From assembly GCF_041296385.1 (NCBI RefSeq), contig NC_091016.1:13803497-13867496 (forward strand): a DNA stretch of 64,000 nucleotides. The letters run 5' to 3'. The notes under the pieces are model-generated. The model was given only the letters and a program-made list of their open reading frames with translations, was not told where the DNA came from and did no database searches. This DNA is from Aphelocoma coerulescens. Taxonomy: Eukaryota; Chordata; Aves; Passeriformes; Corvidae. Each line of letters starts with the position of its first letter. The stretch's first letter is position 1. Both the position numbers and the translations under genes were made by a program. Below, piece by piece: positions 12,106 through 26,768 of the stretch.

Positions 12106-15100
12106 GATAAGGGATTATGTCAGGAGTGCCTTCAGTCTCAGCAAAAGGCTGTTCCTCTGTTTTATGTTCTGGACATGATGCTGTGCAGAAAAAGCACATC
12201 AGACTCAGTAGTTTTCCATTTGCTCCCTCAGAAATGTGCCAAAATTCATACAAAGTTCCAGAGAATTGCTTTTTTGTCTCTTCTGTGGATGTGTTTGCTG
12301 TAATGGAGCTGTTACGTGCGGGAATTTTATGAGCATTTCCACTGCATTATTTTATTATAAAGAAATAATTTGGCTATTGACAAACCTAGATAGAAAAAGT
12401 AAATATACTCCAATGGATCCATAACTCAGCAAGTGATTCAAAATTTGGCCCTGCACCATGATTCTGTAAGTAGATATTTATATTTAGGCAGCCAGCTTTA
12501 GAAAATATTGTACTAATGTATTTTCTCCGAGAAGTCTTAGCACTAAAAAAGCACGTCTTATCCAATGTCAGGCATGAGGGAAAATTGGCCCTGTACCTCA
12601 TAGAAAGCCAAGGAGGAAAAGGGCTTGTTCATCTTAACTTTAATACCAAATTTCCATCTGCTGCAGCTCGAAATGGCAGAGATATCACACGTATACAATA
12701 GGGATTTATTATAGAGGCAGCAACTCATCCTTAACCACAGCGATGATACTGGGCCTCTGTTATATAGCTGTCTTTAGTGTGTAGACATGCTGATATGTTT
12801 GCTCAATAAAATCCAGCTTTCAAGACATACTGTTAAGTTTACATGATCACCAGAGTGAGAGGGATAAAGCCGGAAAAGAAGAAAAGCAGAAGCGAATTAA
12901 TGCAATAAAGGCTAGGATTTAACAGACAGGGTTGAGTAAAATAAATGTGAAACAACAGGTGTCACTGACTCTTATCAGCATTTTTAATTAACACCTGTTT
13001 TTAGCCCAGAGTACTTTGGAAGAGTATGTTGGAGTGTGTCTGTATTTAAAGATAAAGATAGGCTGTTGAGAAGTTACTAAGTAGTGAGAGGTTGGAGGAA
13101 TGAAGAGGTTTGGGGGTGGGGGAAGCCTGTGCTTGCTGGGTGGGTGTTGGTTGCAGCTTAGAGAAACCTGAAGGAAAGCCACAATGATAAAATTGCAAGG
13201 TAGGGAAATACTGCTATGGCAACAAAATATGTTCTCCTGAAGGAATATGAGTATGAAAAAGGAAATAAGGAGTGTAGGAAATTCAAAGGAAGTACAGATT
13301 ACAAGAAAAGACAGAATCTAGTTTAAAAATAAATAAATTGTAATAATTTTGATTTATGTAATCATATTTCATGATAGTAATAAATTTCTGCTATCCAGAC
13401 TTTTATGGCACCTACTCCTGAAAATTTCAGAGCACTTGACAGGTATGAAAGAATTCTCATTCACAGTAGGAAGAGGATGCAGCCATACTCTTCAGTGGCC
13501 CATCCTGTAAGAACCCAAGCCAACATGAATGACCAGCATCGCATGGGAAGTGTGTGACATAAATGTTCCTAGAATCAGGATGCTTAAACAAATATTTCTT
13601 TAGTGTAGGCATGAGGCAGTTCCAGAGTGTTACAGTAGTGCTGGTTTATAATTAATTTGAGCAAAGCTCAACAAATAAATTACGTATCTTTCTTTATACC
13701 TAGACCCACTGTTTTTTCTAGAATATTTCATCCATCCAGACTATTTCTTGCTAAATATGTATTTTAAAGGTTTAAATGATCCCTTATTATTAAGCTGCTT
13801 CATTCAAAAATTAACTTGGTTTACTTGAAAATCTGACTCAAAATTCTGTCCTGAGAAGAAGTATGTAGGACAGAGTCACCTGAACTATTTCACACAAGAA
13901 TACATATTGGTTTCCTAGAGCAGAGTATCACCCTAGAAGACAGGAATCACATGGCAACAATAATAACTTTTTTTATGGTTGGTTTGGGAATGACCTCAAG
14001 ATTCACAGCCAGTTAGAGCCCTCAGGGGCTTTCTCTTGCCAGAGAGTCACACTGTCTGGCTCCCCTTATTAGCTTTCTCTTTCCTCCTATTTTTTTTAAT
14101 TTGGTTTGCTTGTTTGCTTTCTTGCTTCAAACCAGAGGGTACCCTTTGATGTGAAGGACATTCAGTTCTACACCCAACAATCCATAAAGTTGTAGGTGGA
14201 CTTCCTTTAGGCCAGAGATATGTAACTTGATGGTATCCTTCAAGTGAAAGAAATTTTGGGTTCCTTGAGATACTTCTATTTCTGTATTTGTATACTGTAT
14301 TTTCTCATGGTTATTCACTGACTTTACCTGAGATCTATTTATGTATGACCTTTGGAAGGTTCCATAAGGGGTTTCTTTTTAAACAAGTTGTTCAGGCCAC
14401 AAATCCAGCACTTCACTTAACATGCCCGTATTTAGGGCTGTGGAAAATTATAGGTCATAAACCCATACATTAATGCTTTGCTAAATCTGGGCCTGAAGGG
14501 ATGTATAGATTATACCTGGACAATCTTTAGAGCTCCTGCATCTAAAATACAATTTAGGATGCACTTAGGAGATTATCCCCTTGACTCACACACACATAGA
14601 CCCGGTGGCTGTTTCCCCATTAGCCTTTGGTGTGCTCTGCAGCACTTTCTCTTCGTCGGTGTCTTAGAAGGTAACAAGGCTGTGAACCCTCCTCAGAGGT
14701 TTGTGTGGCCTGTTCAAAGGAGCTCATAATCTAAAAACACAGTGGCATAATAGCAGGAGGTTGGCAAAATAATACTGCTGGCATCTCAGAGGGTGGAGCT
14801 TTCCATTGATCCTTCTGCCACTTCCCTACTAACTTACAGAATCATTGGTGAATCTCAACCAATTTAACAGAGGGTAGAAGTCTCAGAAATAAGCAAATGC
14901 CTGCAAGTTTTGTGAAAATCAGCAACCAGTTGGGGTTAAATAGAATGCAGGAGGTTATCTGTGTCCCAAAAAGCTACAGTGAAAGTTCAGCAGATAGAAG
15001 TTCTGCCAATCAAGACATGCTGAACACCAAGCATGGTCCACATGGCCTCTTGTTCAAACCTTTGTTGGGAGGGAGCTGTGGATGCCCTGCTGGGAGAAGG

Positions 15101-18100
15101 CCAGTGTCGTCTGGAGCATGTTTTGGCAGGGTACCTTGGGAACAGGAAGAGTTACTGTGCTGAGCCTGTGCAGGAGGAGGTGTAAAATAGGTTCTTTGGA
15201 GAGTTCCTGGTCTTCAGGCTGCGTTCAGTTTTCTACAACCGCCTTATTTAAAATAGGGTGTCCTACTGAACTCATTAGGGTAAAATCATATCAGGTTTTG
15301 GTGGACTTTTGTTTAAAGTGAGGCTTTTTGGTTGTTTATTTGGGTTTTTTTTTAAGAAATGTGAGATCTTGATGTATTTATTTATCTCCAGAAAGTCTTA
15401 AGTACCACTTTTTCAGCATTCAATATAAAATGCAGGATATAAATCTTTGACTAATACTGTACTTTATATATGATGCATTACACAGCAATCTAAGTCTTCA
15501 GAATTTACTAAAATTTTACTTTGAAGTATTTCATTGGAGGTCAATAGAATTTCAGGGCTGTCATTTTAAGGATCATTACACATGGGAATTTTTCCTGTGA
15601 AATATGTAAGTCCTTTTAGCCCTGGTTTTGTAAATGGGCTCTGAAGCTGACATACAGCTACATGCCTAAAGCAGTGGTGTTGTGTTCAACAGTTGTTCGA
15701 AAACCAGTCTGTCCCCATTTAAATCAACCACTTAGCAACCTAGCCACACACTTTTTAGGTTCTTTAACCTGATAATCTCTAATTATTCTGGCTCACAATT
15801 CCAATGGAATGAGGTTCAGAGTCATTTTGCAGATGTCATTCTTTATTTGAATATTGTCTAATTTAAAAGAAAAATATTTCAGATAATAACAACATATTTT
15901 TAGGGGAAAAAAAGCATGAAAACCATTTCTGTTCCAAAAATTGCTGATATGAGAATTTATGAGGAAACAGCTCCTTTTATGAATAATTATTATTATTGTG
16001 TTTAAGAAATGGGCAAGATGCCTAGAAATTGAATGAAAGAATGAGCTATTAAATTGAAATATTAAATGAAATAACTGAATTAAAAGTGATCGTGTAAACC
16101 CAGCAGTAAATGCTGGGAGCTGTAGCTGATTGAACATATTTTCATCATCTGTTTTGTATGCTTAAATACAATTGCTTTATGTAAGTAAACACTTGATTGA
16201 TATTCTGAATACTTTAAAATCTGCATATGCATCATGGAATACTGAACAATTAAAACTTAATTTCAGTGTAGTTTGATTACATGTAAATTATTTCAATATT
16301 CATTTTTTCCTGTTCTGTTTGCTCAGTGCATATTTAATATCCACTTTTTGAATGTGTATCACTCTTGATTGGACTGTGAGATGAGGAGGACTCTGAAATT
16401 TCTTCCATTAAAAAGGATTGCCTTATAAATATTATTTGTGCCACAGCTCTTCCCCTGCAGATTATTTTCTAAATGTTGTGTACTCTTATTGAAGACAAGG
16501 AAAAAAAACTACTGCAGCCCTCCTTTATCAGCCCAGCACAAGGAATATGCTTACATGGTCGATGAGCATGTCTAAGAAGGCTTGTTGGTTGTAACTAGTC
16601 CCTAAAGAAATGTTTCCATCTTTTCTGCACTATATTGCTCCCTCTCCCTTCCGTTCCTCCTCCCTCCACATGATTTTTATTTTTTTTCCTGGTTCCTGGA
16701 GGTTTTATGAAGCACTTTAATATTGTGGCTAAATATTACAAGTGTTTTCAAGTTGACCATTTTCAGTCTGAAAAATGTATCTCTGTCTTTAAGTGACCCC
16801 ATTCAATTTAGGAGTTGTGGAATACAGATGAAAAAATTTTGCCTTTTTATATATTTGTAAAACATTTCCTATAAACCAAAGCGACTTCTTTTTCCTTCTC
16901 TGCAGGCTGCAATCCTTACACATTTTTTTGATCGACAGTATTTCAAATTCCTTCATTTATGAACATTCAACAGAAGGAAATCCCAGGCATTTGTTTCTCT
17001 TATTATTTATGCCAGTGAACAGAATAGCCTTTCTGAAGTTACAGATAACATTATAGTTTTTTATTACTTATTTATTTTAGTTAAAAATGAAATTATTTCC
17101 TGGCATCTTTTTAGTTAAGTCATATTCCCAAAATACAGGCAGGCAGCAAGTTTGTCATCATGGAAGGCAGATCTGGATTCTTCTCTGCCTTGACCATTTT
17201 TGACCTGTATGACCATTGTTATATTATTCACATTTCCCCTTGATTTCCTTGCCCATACCAATAATAATTTTTAGATATGCACTTTTTAGAAGTGCATATA
17301 ATAACAGTATTCTTTTATTATATGAGAATTTGAAGTTAATATTGTATCCACGAAATGGCTTGCAGGGAAATGTTTTCCTATGTGTCCTACATAGTTAATT
17401 GCAGTTTCAGAGTTCTAATCTTGAAGGTCATATTTCTGTTGCCTGTCACTTTGACCAAACAAGTGGCTGAACTTCATGGTTTGCAGGCGGATTTCCTTAT
17501 CTCTCTTTTTCAAGAGACATATAAGTCTTGATTGCTGGAGTTATTGTGAACCAAGCAAGAAGAGGCAAGGTGGAGGAAGGGGTGAGAAGACACTGTTCAA
17601 CACCAGGACCCTGGAGATTCCATTTTAGAAAGCAAATATTGTACCTGGTGAACGTAGCACAAGAACAAAAGGAGGAATGTTTGACAGGGGGTATTTTGTT
17701 TGTTTGAGGAGCTGATAAACTGTAAGTGAGTGTGCTAACAACAGTAAGAGGTCTTCCCAGGGTAAAACATGCTTATAAACCAGATATTATTAGCTTGAGG
17801 TTGGTCTCATGCTGTATAGACCTCTCTCTAATGATTTCTGTACATTACAACCAACAAAACTTTCATACCAAAGGATTTCAAAATTATCTTCTAGTAAAGC
17901 TAGGTTAAAAAATGCTGGATATTCCTGACTGATTTAATACTGTTGGCCTAAGTAATACAAACTCTTTTTTGTAACATCCACCTTCTTTTAAAGCAATTCA
18001 ATTTATAATAAATTATGAAGTAACTGTGATGTGATTTTTATTTCCAACACTCTTGGTTTGTGAAGAGCATTTTTAGGTAGTCTTTTTTTCCCTTTTTTTT

Positions 18101-20662
18101 TTTTCCTTAGTACAGGTATGAAAATAATGAGCTAATGTCACTCTTTTATGAATAGGGGCCATTATGAGACTGAAGTATGTATGTTGATTAAAGGAAAAAA
18201 AATCTAAATCTTTGTGAAACTGCAAAGAAATGACAGCTTAAGGCCATGATTCCATTCTGCAAGTCAATCAAATGAAAAAGTTATTTTACATTTTTTGGTT
18301 GCAGGCATTTTTGCCGTGGCTAAAGCAAATGTCATTCGAATAGTCTATATAGTGATAACTTCAGAAAAACAAAATAATGATACAGACTTTCTTTTTAGCC
18401 AGTCACAGAACTGGTTTCTGTTCAGTTTACAATATCCCCTCTAAGTACTAAAAATGTGTGTTTAATCCGTAATGGAAAAGAAAAATATGCCAGAAAAAAA
18501 TACAAACATGATAGCTATTTAAGATACACATATTTTAACATGCACTTATTTTTCTTATTTAAAGCATAGCTTCAAAATTATCATTGCAAAACAAAGTAGT
18601 TTGATGGAAAATCCATCACAGGAATCATGTTGAAAAACTTCAGATACACAGGCATGCATGAAAAAGTGGGGGTGCACTGCCTGTTCCCTGGTGATCAAGA
18701 GGTTAACTTTAATTTATCTCTTCCCCTCCCTTAAACTGGTTCTGTGAGGAGGGCTGCAAATTAGTACTTGGAAGGCACAGCAGGGAGATTAGCTTTAGGG
18801 AGGGAAGGACTCCCCACTCCAGCTCTTAGGAACCTCACCTGGAGAGTGCATTTCCTTTTCTACTTAAGCTAACATATTATGCCTTCTTGTCACGAATGTT
18901 ATTCCTTGAGGAAAAGTCCTCTCTGGCTCTATCTTGCAATCTGAGGAATCATTCCAAGTGTGCGGTAGAAGAGAGGAGAGCGATAAGGCTGTACCAGGAG
19001 GGAGCCAGGAAACCGCTGAGGCTTTGGCCAGGAACAGGAATCCTGGTGTGGTGCATCATATGGGATTACTTTACCCACCCAGGGGAAGGAGGATTCCCAC
19101 CTTTCCTCTTATTCACACTGGCCTGAGGAGGAGCTGCAGCTCTGCCCACTGTTTCCTATGACACCACCAAGGTACAGAGCTGTACAAATTCTGGCAGCCA
19201 TGTGATGCTGTCTGACAATATTCATTTGAAAAACACAACCTACACCTTTCCAACTCTGAGAAATTGCACTGCTGTTTTTTTCCCCACTGGGGCAAAGAAG
19301 TCATCTCCTTCCCAAACTTCCAGTGTCTACAACTGATCCATTGTTGAAATCATTAACAGGTGAAAAGGGGGAAAAGTTACCCCCTTTGTAATGGGATAAA
19401 TACAAAATCATTCTATATGGAATCAATCTTTTACATCCCAGCAGAAATAAAACTGGGGTATTTGCATTTCTAAAAATAATCACCAAATCTATTTTCATAG
19501 CTAATCGTAAACAGTTAAAAATGTGCAATAGAGGAAAATGTGTACAGATAGACTCATTTTCTCATAATACAATGTCACATATTGATTATCCATGCCTAGT
19601 ATAAGAGACATTAGCCCAATGCAGACTTTTCTATTGGGATTAGCATTTGCCAGTGCAGTGTTGTAAATATCCTCAGAAAGCTTCTGATGGATGGCTTGTG
19701 TCCTCCTGCTTCTGTGGAATTCCCAGGACTGCACACAAGATAAACACAGCCTTGCCCAGTGCCTCCATCCCGTGTGGGTATTTGCTGGCACTCCCAGGAG
19801 ATGGTGTGTGGTGTCTGGGTAGGAAGAAGGGGCCAGTCTGTCGCCACAAATGGAAGGAGCTGTTGTTCAGCAAGGCCTCAACCCACCAAAGGAATGGTCC
19901 TTAAAGGTGAAGTTCCACATCCACACTGCCCCCTTCCTGTTCTACTGCATCTCTGGGTGATGCTCAGGTGGTGCCTTCTAGAGCACATCTAGAGGTAATT
20001 TTTGCTTGCGATTTTGCTCTTTTCCCCTTTATTTTACTTCATTGATGCAATCTTTTTCACTGCAGGGTCTCAGAAAACTCTCAGGAGTCTGTGCTAATAC
20101 TGGGCTAAGGTAGTCATGAGACAAAACAGTTGTCTCATAACTCTACTGATAGTCCCCTACCTCTTTTAGTCCCTGAGGATTCATGACTCCACTGGATTAG
20201 CATCTTCAGAGAGCTGTATTGGGGGTCTGCAAGGACAAAACTCAGTGCAAAGTTCTACAGGGACCTCTGAAGTAATGTGAGATTTGGGATTAGTATTTTC
20301 TGTAGAGAATTTTGAGGTTCCTACCAGCATTGTTGGGGATACTGTTATCTGTGTTGTGGTTGGTATCTTTGTAAAGGATGGACTTGTTAGGATCTACAGG
20401 ATCTTCAGCTCCCTTCAGATTCAACCAGATCAGATGGGACTCGACACTGAACCACTTGGTGCAGGTTTGAAACAATGAAGAAGGTTAAGGGTAGTCACTG
20501 TCCCACCCCACAGTTCTGCAATCTGAGTATAAGCCTATCAAGTTTCTCCAAAAAAGCTTTGGCATCACTTTTGATAAGTATTGAAAGACTTTGTACATTA
20601 GCAAAATTTGATGCAGCTCTTAAATTAACCTCATCAAGCAACAGGTTTCCTTTTTCTTTCAG
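12106..20662. other. WDPCP intron, AT-rich with possible conserved elements
   Basis: No exon or RNA gene was recognised. The part from about 15790 to 18700 is strongly AT-rich, free of young repeats and rich in homeodomain-like TAAT cores, which makes it a place to look for conserved non-coding elements. The last bases are a good pyrimidine tract and CAG acceptor (20651-20662). Confidence 0.5.
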
Positions 20663-20726
20663 GTATCAGAGGTTTGAAAAAGCGTTTCTGCTTGCTGTTG
20701 ACATTGGTGCTCGGGACCTGTTCATG
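20663..20726 (+). CDS. WDPCP: WDPCP exon, YQRFEKAFLLAVDIGARDLFM
   Basis: A 64-nt exon. Its first base completes the Arg codon left open by the exon at 907-1116, followed by 21 codons from YQRFEKA to ARDLFM. The acceptor is TTTCTTTCAG and the donor ATG|GTGAGT, both strong. The peptide follows directly on the RRFFHHLLR end of the previous exon, as in the vertebrate WDPCP protein I remember, and is very highly conserved. The exon ends in phase 0 and the next exon begins in phase 0. The role is as for the rest of the gene: the helical part of a ciliary/planar polarity effector. Confidence 0.95.
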
Positions 20727-23700
20727 GTGAGTTGTTTCTGGAGACAGAGGCTGTTGGAGGATGTTATTTGTGAGCTTTTGCATACATTAAAACTGTTCCA
20801 GGTCATTTGCAGTCTTGGACACATACTGAAGACAGAACTGTTCTACCTTTGTCATCATGAAACTCATCAGTAGGAATTAAGTATCTTTTGAGTCACTGAC
20901 ATTTTCCCCAGCATGGCCTACAGGCTATTCTTAATTTTCCAGGAGATATTATATGTGTTTTTAAACTTTCCCTTTCTTCATCTGACCTGATGTGGGTGAA
21001 TATCATCTTTCACTCTAATAAGCTTATACATTTCTAATCCATTCCTTTAAGTCCAGCTGCTGAGTCCTGGACACAGGAGCTGTCCATGTCCTGGGGATCC
21101 TGAATGCTCTTAGTGTGTCTCTTGGGGTTTTGTGAAAAGTGACAAATTATGAACGCTTCTGCTGGTACTTTTAAAACAACAAAGCTCAGCAGCATCAACA
21201 CAAGGGTTTTAACATTTCATGCACTCTCTGCCCCCTCCCATTTAATTAGCTACAAAAGTAAAATTAACCAGCTCTTAAAAGGTCCTCTGTGTGAGCGCTG
21301 CAGGAGGTTCTTGTTTTATAAGATCTTGCACCACAATGTCACAGTGAGGTCAGATGGACAAAGCCAATCGTGCTCTCCTAGTCTCTCAGCATGTTGCTGA
21401 TCCACAGCTGATTTCATTGTTTTCAAAGAAACAATAGGAAAGGGCTTGTTGAAAAAAAGGCCCTTTGAACGATTCGTTTGCTTGACTCTTTTGCATAATG
21501 AAGACATTCTGTTGTTTAAATTAAGCTTTGACACTAGATGTTAATATCATTTATCCCATTAAGTCACTTGCCCTGCTAGTTTGATCTTGATATTTAAATT
21601 GTATGTTAAATTACACAATTAAATCCTGCTTTTAGGGGTTATGAAAATTCCCTTCTAATTATATAAAAAGTTGTGTGAACCTTTTGATGTTTTTTTCATG
21701 GCTCTAATCATCTGGCTTGTTCCATCTAATTAGAAAGATGTGAATACTGCGATAAACTTTCCTAAGTATGCATCAAAAGAATGTGATGGAAATGTCAGAC
21801 TTTTAGGAAATTCATTACATGTTCTATGTTTACTCCCCTCAGTTTTCCATCTTTTTAGATTCATCTCTTTCCTTTTCTCTCTTTATTGAATGTAACCTCT
21901 TCAATACAAATTTTATACCTAATCATGCTAAGCACTGCTGCAGCTGCATATAAGATTCAGACTGTGGTATGCCTGGAGCAGATTAAAGCTTTTTGTCAAG
22001 GGCTCTCCCAGTGTACAGATAATAAATAAACCCTAATTTTAGCCATTCTGACAGAATAAATGTTGCAGCATTTGCCATCAAAGGCCCTCTCTCATATGAC
22101 TGAGAGCATTTCCTACATGATCTTTTTCTCTTTCCTTCCCTCTGCTGAAAGCAGGATTGAGGGAGCACCTCTGTGCCAGGGTGGAGAATGCCAGTGCTGG
22201 GTGAGGAGATGGGTGCACAGCTGCTTACAAGAGGGAGGGACTGTCAGTACCTGGCTCCACAGATGATAGATAACGTTTTACTCTCTCCAAAAAGGCTCTC
22301 CGACTTTCTTCAAGAGGAGTTTCAATGTTCACAGACCAATTAACTCCATCCTTTCCTACTCTTTGCCTTTCCTTTCCTCTCTCAACACCTACTCTTCATT
22401 TCCCATCCTACCAATGCCCTTAAACATAAATGTATATTTCTGAAGAGTTCCTCGTGGCTTATGTTACTGTGAGATCAAAACCAGTTCTTTAATGTCCTCG
22501 TTCTGCTTGCATTACCTTTGAGATTCCTCATCGTTTCCCCTAAATTATGCAAAAAGCAGAACACATACCTGCCTCGTCTGGGGAAATGTCCTTTTGCTAA
22601 TTCATCATCTAAGTCAGTCCCTAATGAGAAAACTTTACAATAAGCTAACAGTGGTACTGCTGCAAGACCACTAAGTACAGGACTCAAGAAGTTTAAACAT
22701 GCATAGGTCATTAAGAGTATTTATTTGTGCCATGGTAATTTCTAGGGAATTTGGCTTCATTGTTCTTAATACTGTGTGAAAATTAGATAACCTGTTCCCT
22801 GAAACTTTGCAGTCCTTCTAGGTGTTAGTGTAACAATACTACTGCTAAGCAAGGGCTGTGCATCCCTCACTTCTGCTTAATACTGAATGATTCCTATATA
22901 TTGTTTATGTAAGGCAAAACGCAATTAATAATATACAGTTTGACTTTGCATATATTTAAAGTGCTTTTATCCATTTTTACAATCTCAGATAGCTCTAGGA
23001 GTCGCATCACCTTATTCCCAATTAATTAAATGGGATTTCAAGAAGAAATAGTAGTCGAAATAAAGATACCTGATGACATAAGCAAAATGGGAAAGAAAAA
23101 AATCTGATTTTTAAAGGGGGACAGAGAAGGAACAAAAAGGAAAGGATGGAGAAGAATGGATATAACAGAGGTTGAGGAGGATGCAAACATTGAATACCCA
23201 TCACATGAGGATTCTAAGGAAATGTCCTATATCTTTGAGAATTTACCCTGAGCATCAATTTTACCAAACAGGGCTCTACAGCATTCCCATTATTTGTTTT
23301 GAGGTTGAAAAGAAGTTTGAGAGAATGCTATCTGGGGGCTAATTTCTTTCAAAGAAATGAAAAAGAAAAAAAATAGGCTTAAAACTATAGCTATAGCGTC
23401 ACTAGATGATGCCATAGCAAGACACACATACACTGCTGTGTCTCTCCCGGAGCTTTACCCTCACGTCACATCCAAGTCCATCAATTAATGTCATCTCCTA
23501 CAAAGTTCAATAAAAAAATAAAACTGAAAAGGACATATCACAAACAACAGCTCCATTTATTGGACAGTGACTGATCCAATCTGTGACAGAAAAGATCAAG
23601 CAGTGGAAGGGTTGTTAGCTTGAAATCCTTTTATAGTGCGTTCCAGCTCTCAGCTGCTGAAAATTCAAAAGGCCATCCCGTGTACCAAAGGTGGCAAAAA

Positions 23701-25689
23701 ATGCAAGGAAAAGACACTTTAATAAAACTGTCAGATCTTGGGTGATACACTGATGAGGAAAGTGCATGCTTCGAAGAAATGTTGGAGTGTTGCCCAGAAA
23801 TATCCTATAGACAAATGCACATCGTGTTTCAAATGACTTCTGCTCGCCAACGGCCAGCTCTGCGAGTCACAAAGGTGAGGGCAAAAAGGAAGTAGTCCAA
23901 AAAGTAAGCAAACTGTTAAATGATAAAATAGAGCCCTTTCAGCAAGCTCCTGATAAGCAGCTGGAAATTGTTTTTATTGTCACCATTGTGTTTGAGAGAG
24001 ATGTGATCTTTGGACTGATAAATTCTTAGGTAATTGTGTGAAAAAAAATCTGTCATGAATATGCAGATAATTTAATCATTTTTTTTCTGTCATTCTTTAA
24101 AGCACCCTGCAATCTGGTGCTTCTTCTTTCTCTTTTTTAGTTTTCTAGTTTAGTTCTGCTTAGACAGTTATAAATTCTTAGAAAAATCCACTTTCTTTGG
24201 GTTATTTGAATGAGAAACACCTAAATTTTATCTGAAATTGTCCAATTAGGAGATTTTAGATATCTGTATCTGAAGATCTGAAGATCTATAATCTTTTCTT
24301 TCTAAAGATGGTTTAGAGATGAGGCAAAGACTACTTTTTTTATTGTTCTTCATGACAGCAACTCGAGGAACAACAAAAAAAGCCTCTTACCAGCCTACTG
24401 CTAACCTTTATTTCTTACAAGGCCCCTGTTAGATAATGATGGATATGTAGCACCTTTAAATGTCTTTACTCGAACCAGAAAATGGGCAAAACCAAGACCT
24501 GAAATAACAGCTGCTTTGGTACACAGAGAGTGCACAGGCTCTTCACTGACAAAACTTCATCATTTGCTGCAGTTGTTTCCATCCAGTCCCCAAGCTTACT
24601 ATTTGAAATTGCATGGAGGAACACAATACTTTTCATAGTTTAAGCTACAAAAAGACAATCATTAAGCATTGTCAGAAGGTATTTTAAATAATTCTGCCTA
24701 TACATCCAAATCTCTGTAAGTTCAGACTTGTCTAAGAGCCCTTGGGTTTTCTATTGTTATCTAAATAAGCTGACAATATCTGCTGTTTAATCTTCATAGA
24801 AATCATACCTTTCTACTCAAGCCCTTTTCTCCTGACAACCAAGTTAGACCTACAAAGAGAGGAAATACAGAGTTCGCCACAAGTTCGTAACCCATTACTT
24901 TGCTTCAAGACACTTGCACATTTTTTAAGTCACACCTGTGTTTGTGATGAGAAGACACTTCTGTCTCCAGCAGACTGCAGATCCTGCAAGTCAGTTCCAG
25001 GCTTTCCTGTGTAATCAGTCTCAGTTTCCCTAAGATTTTCACTTTTGTTTTAATAATGTTGTTGTTGTTGCTTTGTTATTAAATGAGGGGTTACTGAAAG
25101 CAACGTCTTTCTCCTAACACTATTACTCTCACTTTTTTCATCTAAACTTCTCTTTCTAAAGTCACTTTTCCTGTAAGAGTTTCTGTCATATTGATGCAGG
25201 TGGCAGTAAACTCACATCAAGAAGGATGGTTTCACCTGGAATCTTCCACATTAGGGAGAATATAGTTGCTTTTATGGCATGCAGAGGTCAGTATTTCCAG
25301 CAAACACTCCTTTCCCCTTTAAATTCCTTCATGCAGATGGCTTACAGAACAATGGAATGGCTCAAATCTTTGGATGCCAGATGGCACCTTCAAAAAGTAG
25401 TGAGGGAAAAAGACTTTGCCAACTGTTCTTGGATTTCCCTCACTTTCTGTGTCACAGTTCGTGCACAGAGCAGCATGTGTCTGTGATGCCAAATGAGAAG
25501 GGGATTAATTGTCTCTTGATTAATGGTCAAGAATGAAATTTTACTTTGAGGACCAAAACCAAGGGCAGTGAGACTATAGTTTGTCAGTGGGAATATATTC
25601 TCCCACAAATAGTTCTATATGTACTCCAGGTAGTTTTCACCTCAAATATTAGCATGCAATAAAAAGCCTTGGCTTTGGTAAGGGCATGC
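20727..25689. other. WDPCP intron, no gene recognised
   Basis: Mostly AT-rich intron sequence. The stretch 21530-21800 is dense in TAATTA, TTAATATC and TAATCAT-like cores and free of visible repeats, resembling the base composition of conserved enhancers, but conservation cannot be judged here. No RNA gene was seen. Confidence 0.5.
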
Positions 25690-25972
25690 AGTGTTGGGAC
25701 AAGGGGGAATGGCTTTAAACTGGCAGAGGGTAGGTTTAGGTTGGATATTAGGGAGAAATTCTTTCCTGTGAGGGGGGTGAGGCCCTGGAACAGAAGTTAC
25801 CCAGAGAAGCTGTAGCTGCCCCATCCCCGGAAGTGTTTAAGGCCGGGTTGAACAGGGCTTGGAGCAACCTGGCATAGTGGAAGGGCAGGTTGTCCCTGCC
25901 CAGGGCAGGGAGTTGGAACAAGCTGATCTTCAAGGTCACTTCCAACCCAAGCCATTCTATAGTTCTATATAA
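25690..25972 (+). mobile_element. CR1 LINE 3' fragment
   Basis: A 5'-truncated CR1 on the + strand. It shows the landmark blocks GGACAAGGGGGAATGGCTTT, GGTTGGATATTAGGGAGAAA, CCCAGAGAAGCTGTAGCTGC and GGTCACTTCCAACCCAAGCC, then the tail ATTCTATAGTTCTATATAATAA. It is fairly well preserved, so younger than the copy at 10790-12105. Confidence 0.9.
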
Positions 25973-26277
25973 TAATACACCCCTGCTGCAGCCCTCCCAT
26001 TTTTGACTCTAGATAAAAGACTAGATACAGATTATTAGCAGCTATTCGTGCTAGACAACATTTTTGGAAAGCCCCTTGTTGTTCAGGAGTCACTGAGGAA
26101 TCATGTTAACTCTGTGGATGTTAAAAGCATTGAGCAGCAGCTATTGCTCTTATTACCTCCAATATCAGCACAGGGAGGACCATCATCCCCTTACCCACAG
26201 AACAGTGAGGGTAACAACCTTCAACAGTGAGTGTATGACAACATTCAAGCAAAAGTTAGTCCCTAAAAGATGGAAAC

Positions 26278-26412
26278 CTTCAAATCATAAAATCCTTAAG
26301 GTTGGGAAAGGCCTCTAAGGTCATCAAGTCCATTACTAACAGCTCCATCACTAGACCATGTCTCTAAGCACCACTTCTGCATTTAGCACACTACAAATAC
26401 AGGCTGTCAGCC
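26278..26412 (-). mobile_element. CR1-like LINE 3' fragment, reversed
   Basis: The + strand reads AAATCATAAAATCCTTAAGG, then a GGGAAAGGCCTCTAAGGTCATCAAGTCC-type stretch (about 26298-26330), then a CCATGTCTCTAAGCACCACT block. This is the reverse complement of a CR1 3' end of a different subfamily from the one at 1635-2058. It is short and diverged, and its far end is approximate. Confidence 0.75.
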
Positions 26413-26768
26413 AGGAGAGTTCCAGTACTTCAGATCTGGTTTACACAGAGCCACCTCCTATCAACTCTCCTTTAATTCAACAGAAGTCATGTTAAAAGTA
26501 GACAGATTGGTTTCTTTCATACACTGAGTCAATAGCTTTGCTTTTATCAGTGCATGATTGGTCAGTGTTTTATTCATTGCTGTATTCAACAGCACAAGTA
26601 AGGAAACACATTTGCATTGGAGGGAATTAAAATGTAATGGTAGGTTCATCAGTTCCATCTGTGTTTGTGATCTAAATAATAAAACCCCTCTTTCTCTCAA
26701 AATCCCTTTTGTTGCTCCTTTGAGATTAATTTTAGATTAATCTTTTTTCTTCTCCTTTATTTCCAAAG

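Noticed and set aside
13380..13500. Possible ancient SINE/LINE tail (TTTCAGAGCACTTGACAGG)
   Set aside because: One short landmark only, too weak to list as a repeat.
15793..16137. 114-codon minus-strand frame, Phe/Ile-rich
   Set aside because: AT-rich DNA yields such frames. No domain or similarity recognised.
20475..20873. 132-codon open frame spanning a WDPCP exon
   Set aside because: Only 20663-20726 is coding. The flanks read through the splice acceptor and donor into intron.
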